Shown here: piece after piece, positions 63,706 through 64,000 of the stretch
Layout of the letters: each line of letters begins with the position of its first letter
How positions within the stretch are numbered: position 1 is the stretch's first letter
From: Nocardia farcinica
GTDB lineage: Bacteria > Actinomycetota > Actinomycetes > Mycobacteriales > Mycobacteriaceae
Assembly: GCF_001182745.1 (NCBI RefSeq)
Contig: NZ_LN868938.1
Span: 372,001 to 436,000, forward strand
Length of the DNA stretch: 64,000 nucleotides
Direction of reading: 5' to 3'
Translations under genes and position numbers: made by a program
Notes under the pieces: model-generated
Database searches by the model: none
What the model was told of the DNA's origin: nothing
The model's input: only the letters and a program-made list of their open reading frames with translations

Positions 63706-64000
63706 GGCCGCCGCCATTCCCGGCCGGTGCGGGCCAGCATCTCGTCGGCCGAGGCCGGACCCCAGGTCCCCGCCTCGTACGGTTCGGGCTTGCCGCCGGC
63801 CGCCCAGTGCTCGAGCACCGGATCGAGGATGCGCCAGGACAATTCGACCTCCGCGTTCACCGGGAACAGCGACGGCACCCCGAGCAGCACGTCGAGGATC
63901 AGGCGCTCGTAGGCCTCGGGAGAGGACTCGGTGAACGCCTCGCCGTAGCTGAAGTCCATGTTGACATCGCGCACCTCCATGCCCGAGCCGGGCACCTTGG
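63702..64000 (-). CDS. zwf: Glucose-6-phosphate dehydrogenase (C-terminal part, gene continues beyond window)
   Basis: First step of the oxidative pentose phosphate pathway. Only the last 98 or so residues are inside the window, and the frame is open at base 64000. EAYERLILDVLLGVPSLFPVNAEVELSWRILDPVLEHW (in part) and GTWGPASADEMLARTGREWRRP are the standard G6PDH C-terminus. The stop overlaps opcA. Confidence 0.95.
   Translation of the reverse strand, partial: KVPGSGMEVRDVNMDFSYGEAFTESSPEAYERLILDVLLGVPSLFPVNAEVELSWRILDPVLEHWAAGGKPEPYEAGTWGPASADEMLARTGREWRRP

Overview
This window is a chromosomal segment of a GC-rich actinobacterium of the mycolic-acid-containing group, most probably Nocardia or a close relative (Rhodococcus-like genera are the alternative). 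The reasons are the dense GTG/ATG starts, 4-base GTGA/ATGA gene overlaps, the mIHF and WhiA genes, and long blocks whose gene order I recall from Mycobacterium tuberculosis: aroC-aroK-aroB; pepQ-efp-nusB; pyrR-pyrB-pyrC-(membrane gene)-carA-carB-pyrF-mihF-gmk-rpoZ-coaBC-metK-priA; def-fmt-rsmB ... rpe; ribC-ribBA-ribH; uvrC-rapZ-yvcK-whiA; gap-pgk-tpiA-secG; zwf-opcA-pgl. The genus is inferred, not proven.

Layout. 1-3.6 kb (minus): shikimate genes aroC, aroK (with an unusually long disordered tail) and aroB (cut by the window edge), preceded by a frameshifted type IV prepilin peptidase. 4.4-7.0 kb (plus): pepQ, efp, nusB and a YciI-like gene, closed by two strong hairpins. 7.1-11.1 kb: a small accessory zone with a frameshifted quinone oxidoreductase divergent from a TetR gene across a nested operator, an NTF2-like gene behind a MerR-type promoter, alkB, and an LCMT-type methyltransferase. 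A second MerR-type promoter here has no gene downstream.

11.2-20.0 kb is the complete de novo UMP operon except dihydroorotate dehydrogenase, led by an RNA element that should bind PyrR and hide the pyrR ribosome site. 20.6-26.8 kb is housekeeping: mihF, gmk, rpoZ, coaBC, metK and a helicase-dead priA. 27.1-32.7 kb holds a PadR regulator with a self-palindromic promoter, a secreted lipase, def, fmt, rsmB and a YjbR-like gene. A minus-strand rsbW-sigF pair sits between rsmB and rpe. 35.7-38.8 kb is the riboflavin cluster (ribC, ribBA, ribH) without ribD and without a visible FMN riboswitch. Gamma-glutamyltransferase and a sulfhydrylase (metC/metY type) follow on the minus strand.

42.2-48.2 kb carries a HAD protein, uvrC, rapZ, yvcK and whiA, ending in a 77-bp tandem repeat whose units each fold into a hairpin; the first unit contains the whiA stop codon. 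49.2-52.3 kb is the glycolytic trio gap-pgk-tpiA. From 52.3 to 62.0 kb an accessory stretch separates tpiA and secG from the pentose-phosphate genes pgl-opcA-zwf. It contains a META lipoprotein, two MFS exporters, acetyltransferase, SDR, epoxide-hydrolase-like protein, SRPBCC protein and a fused TPP-dependent E1. The SDR and hydrolase diverge from a perfect KstR-type box, which points to sterol or lipid catabolism.

A recurring feature is a TANNNT -10 hexamer 6-8 bases before the start codon (pepQ, alkB, rsbW, rpe, ggt, the HAD gene, uvrC, an MFS gene, secG), which predicts leaderless mRNAs. I see no tRNA, rRNA, CRISPR array, insertion sequence or prophage.
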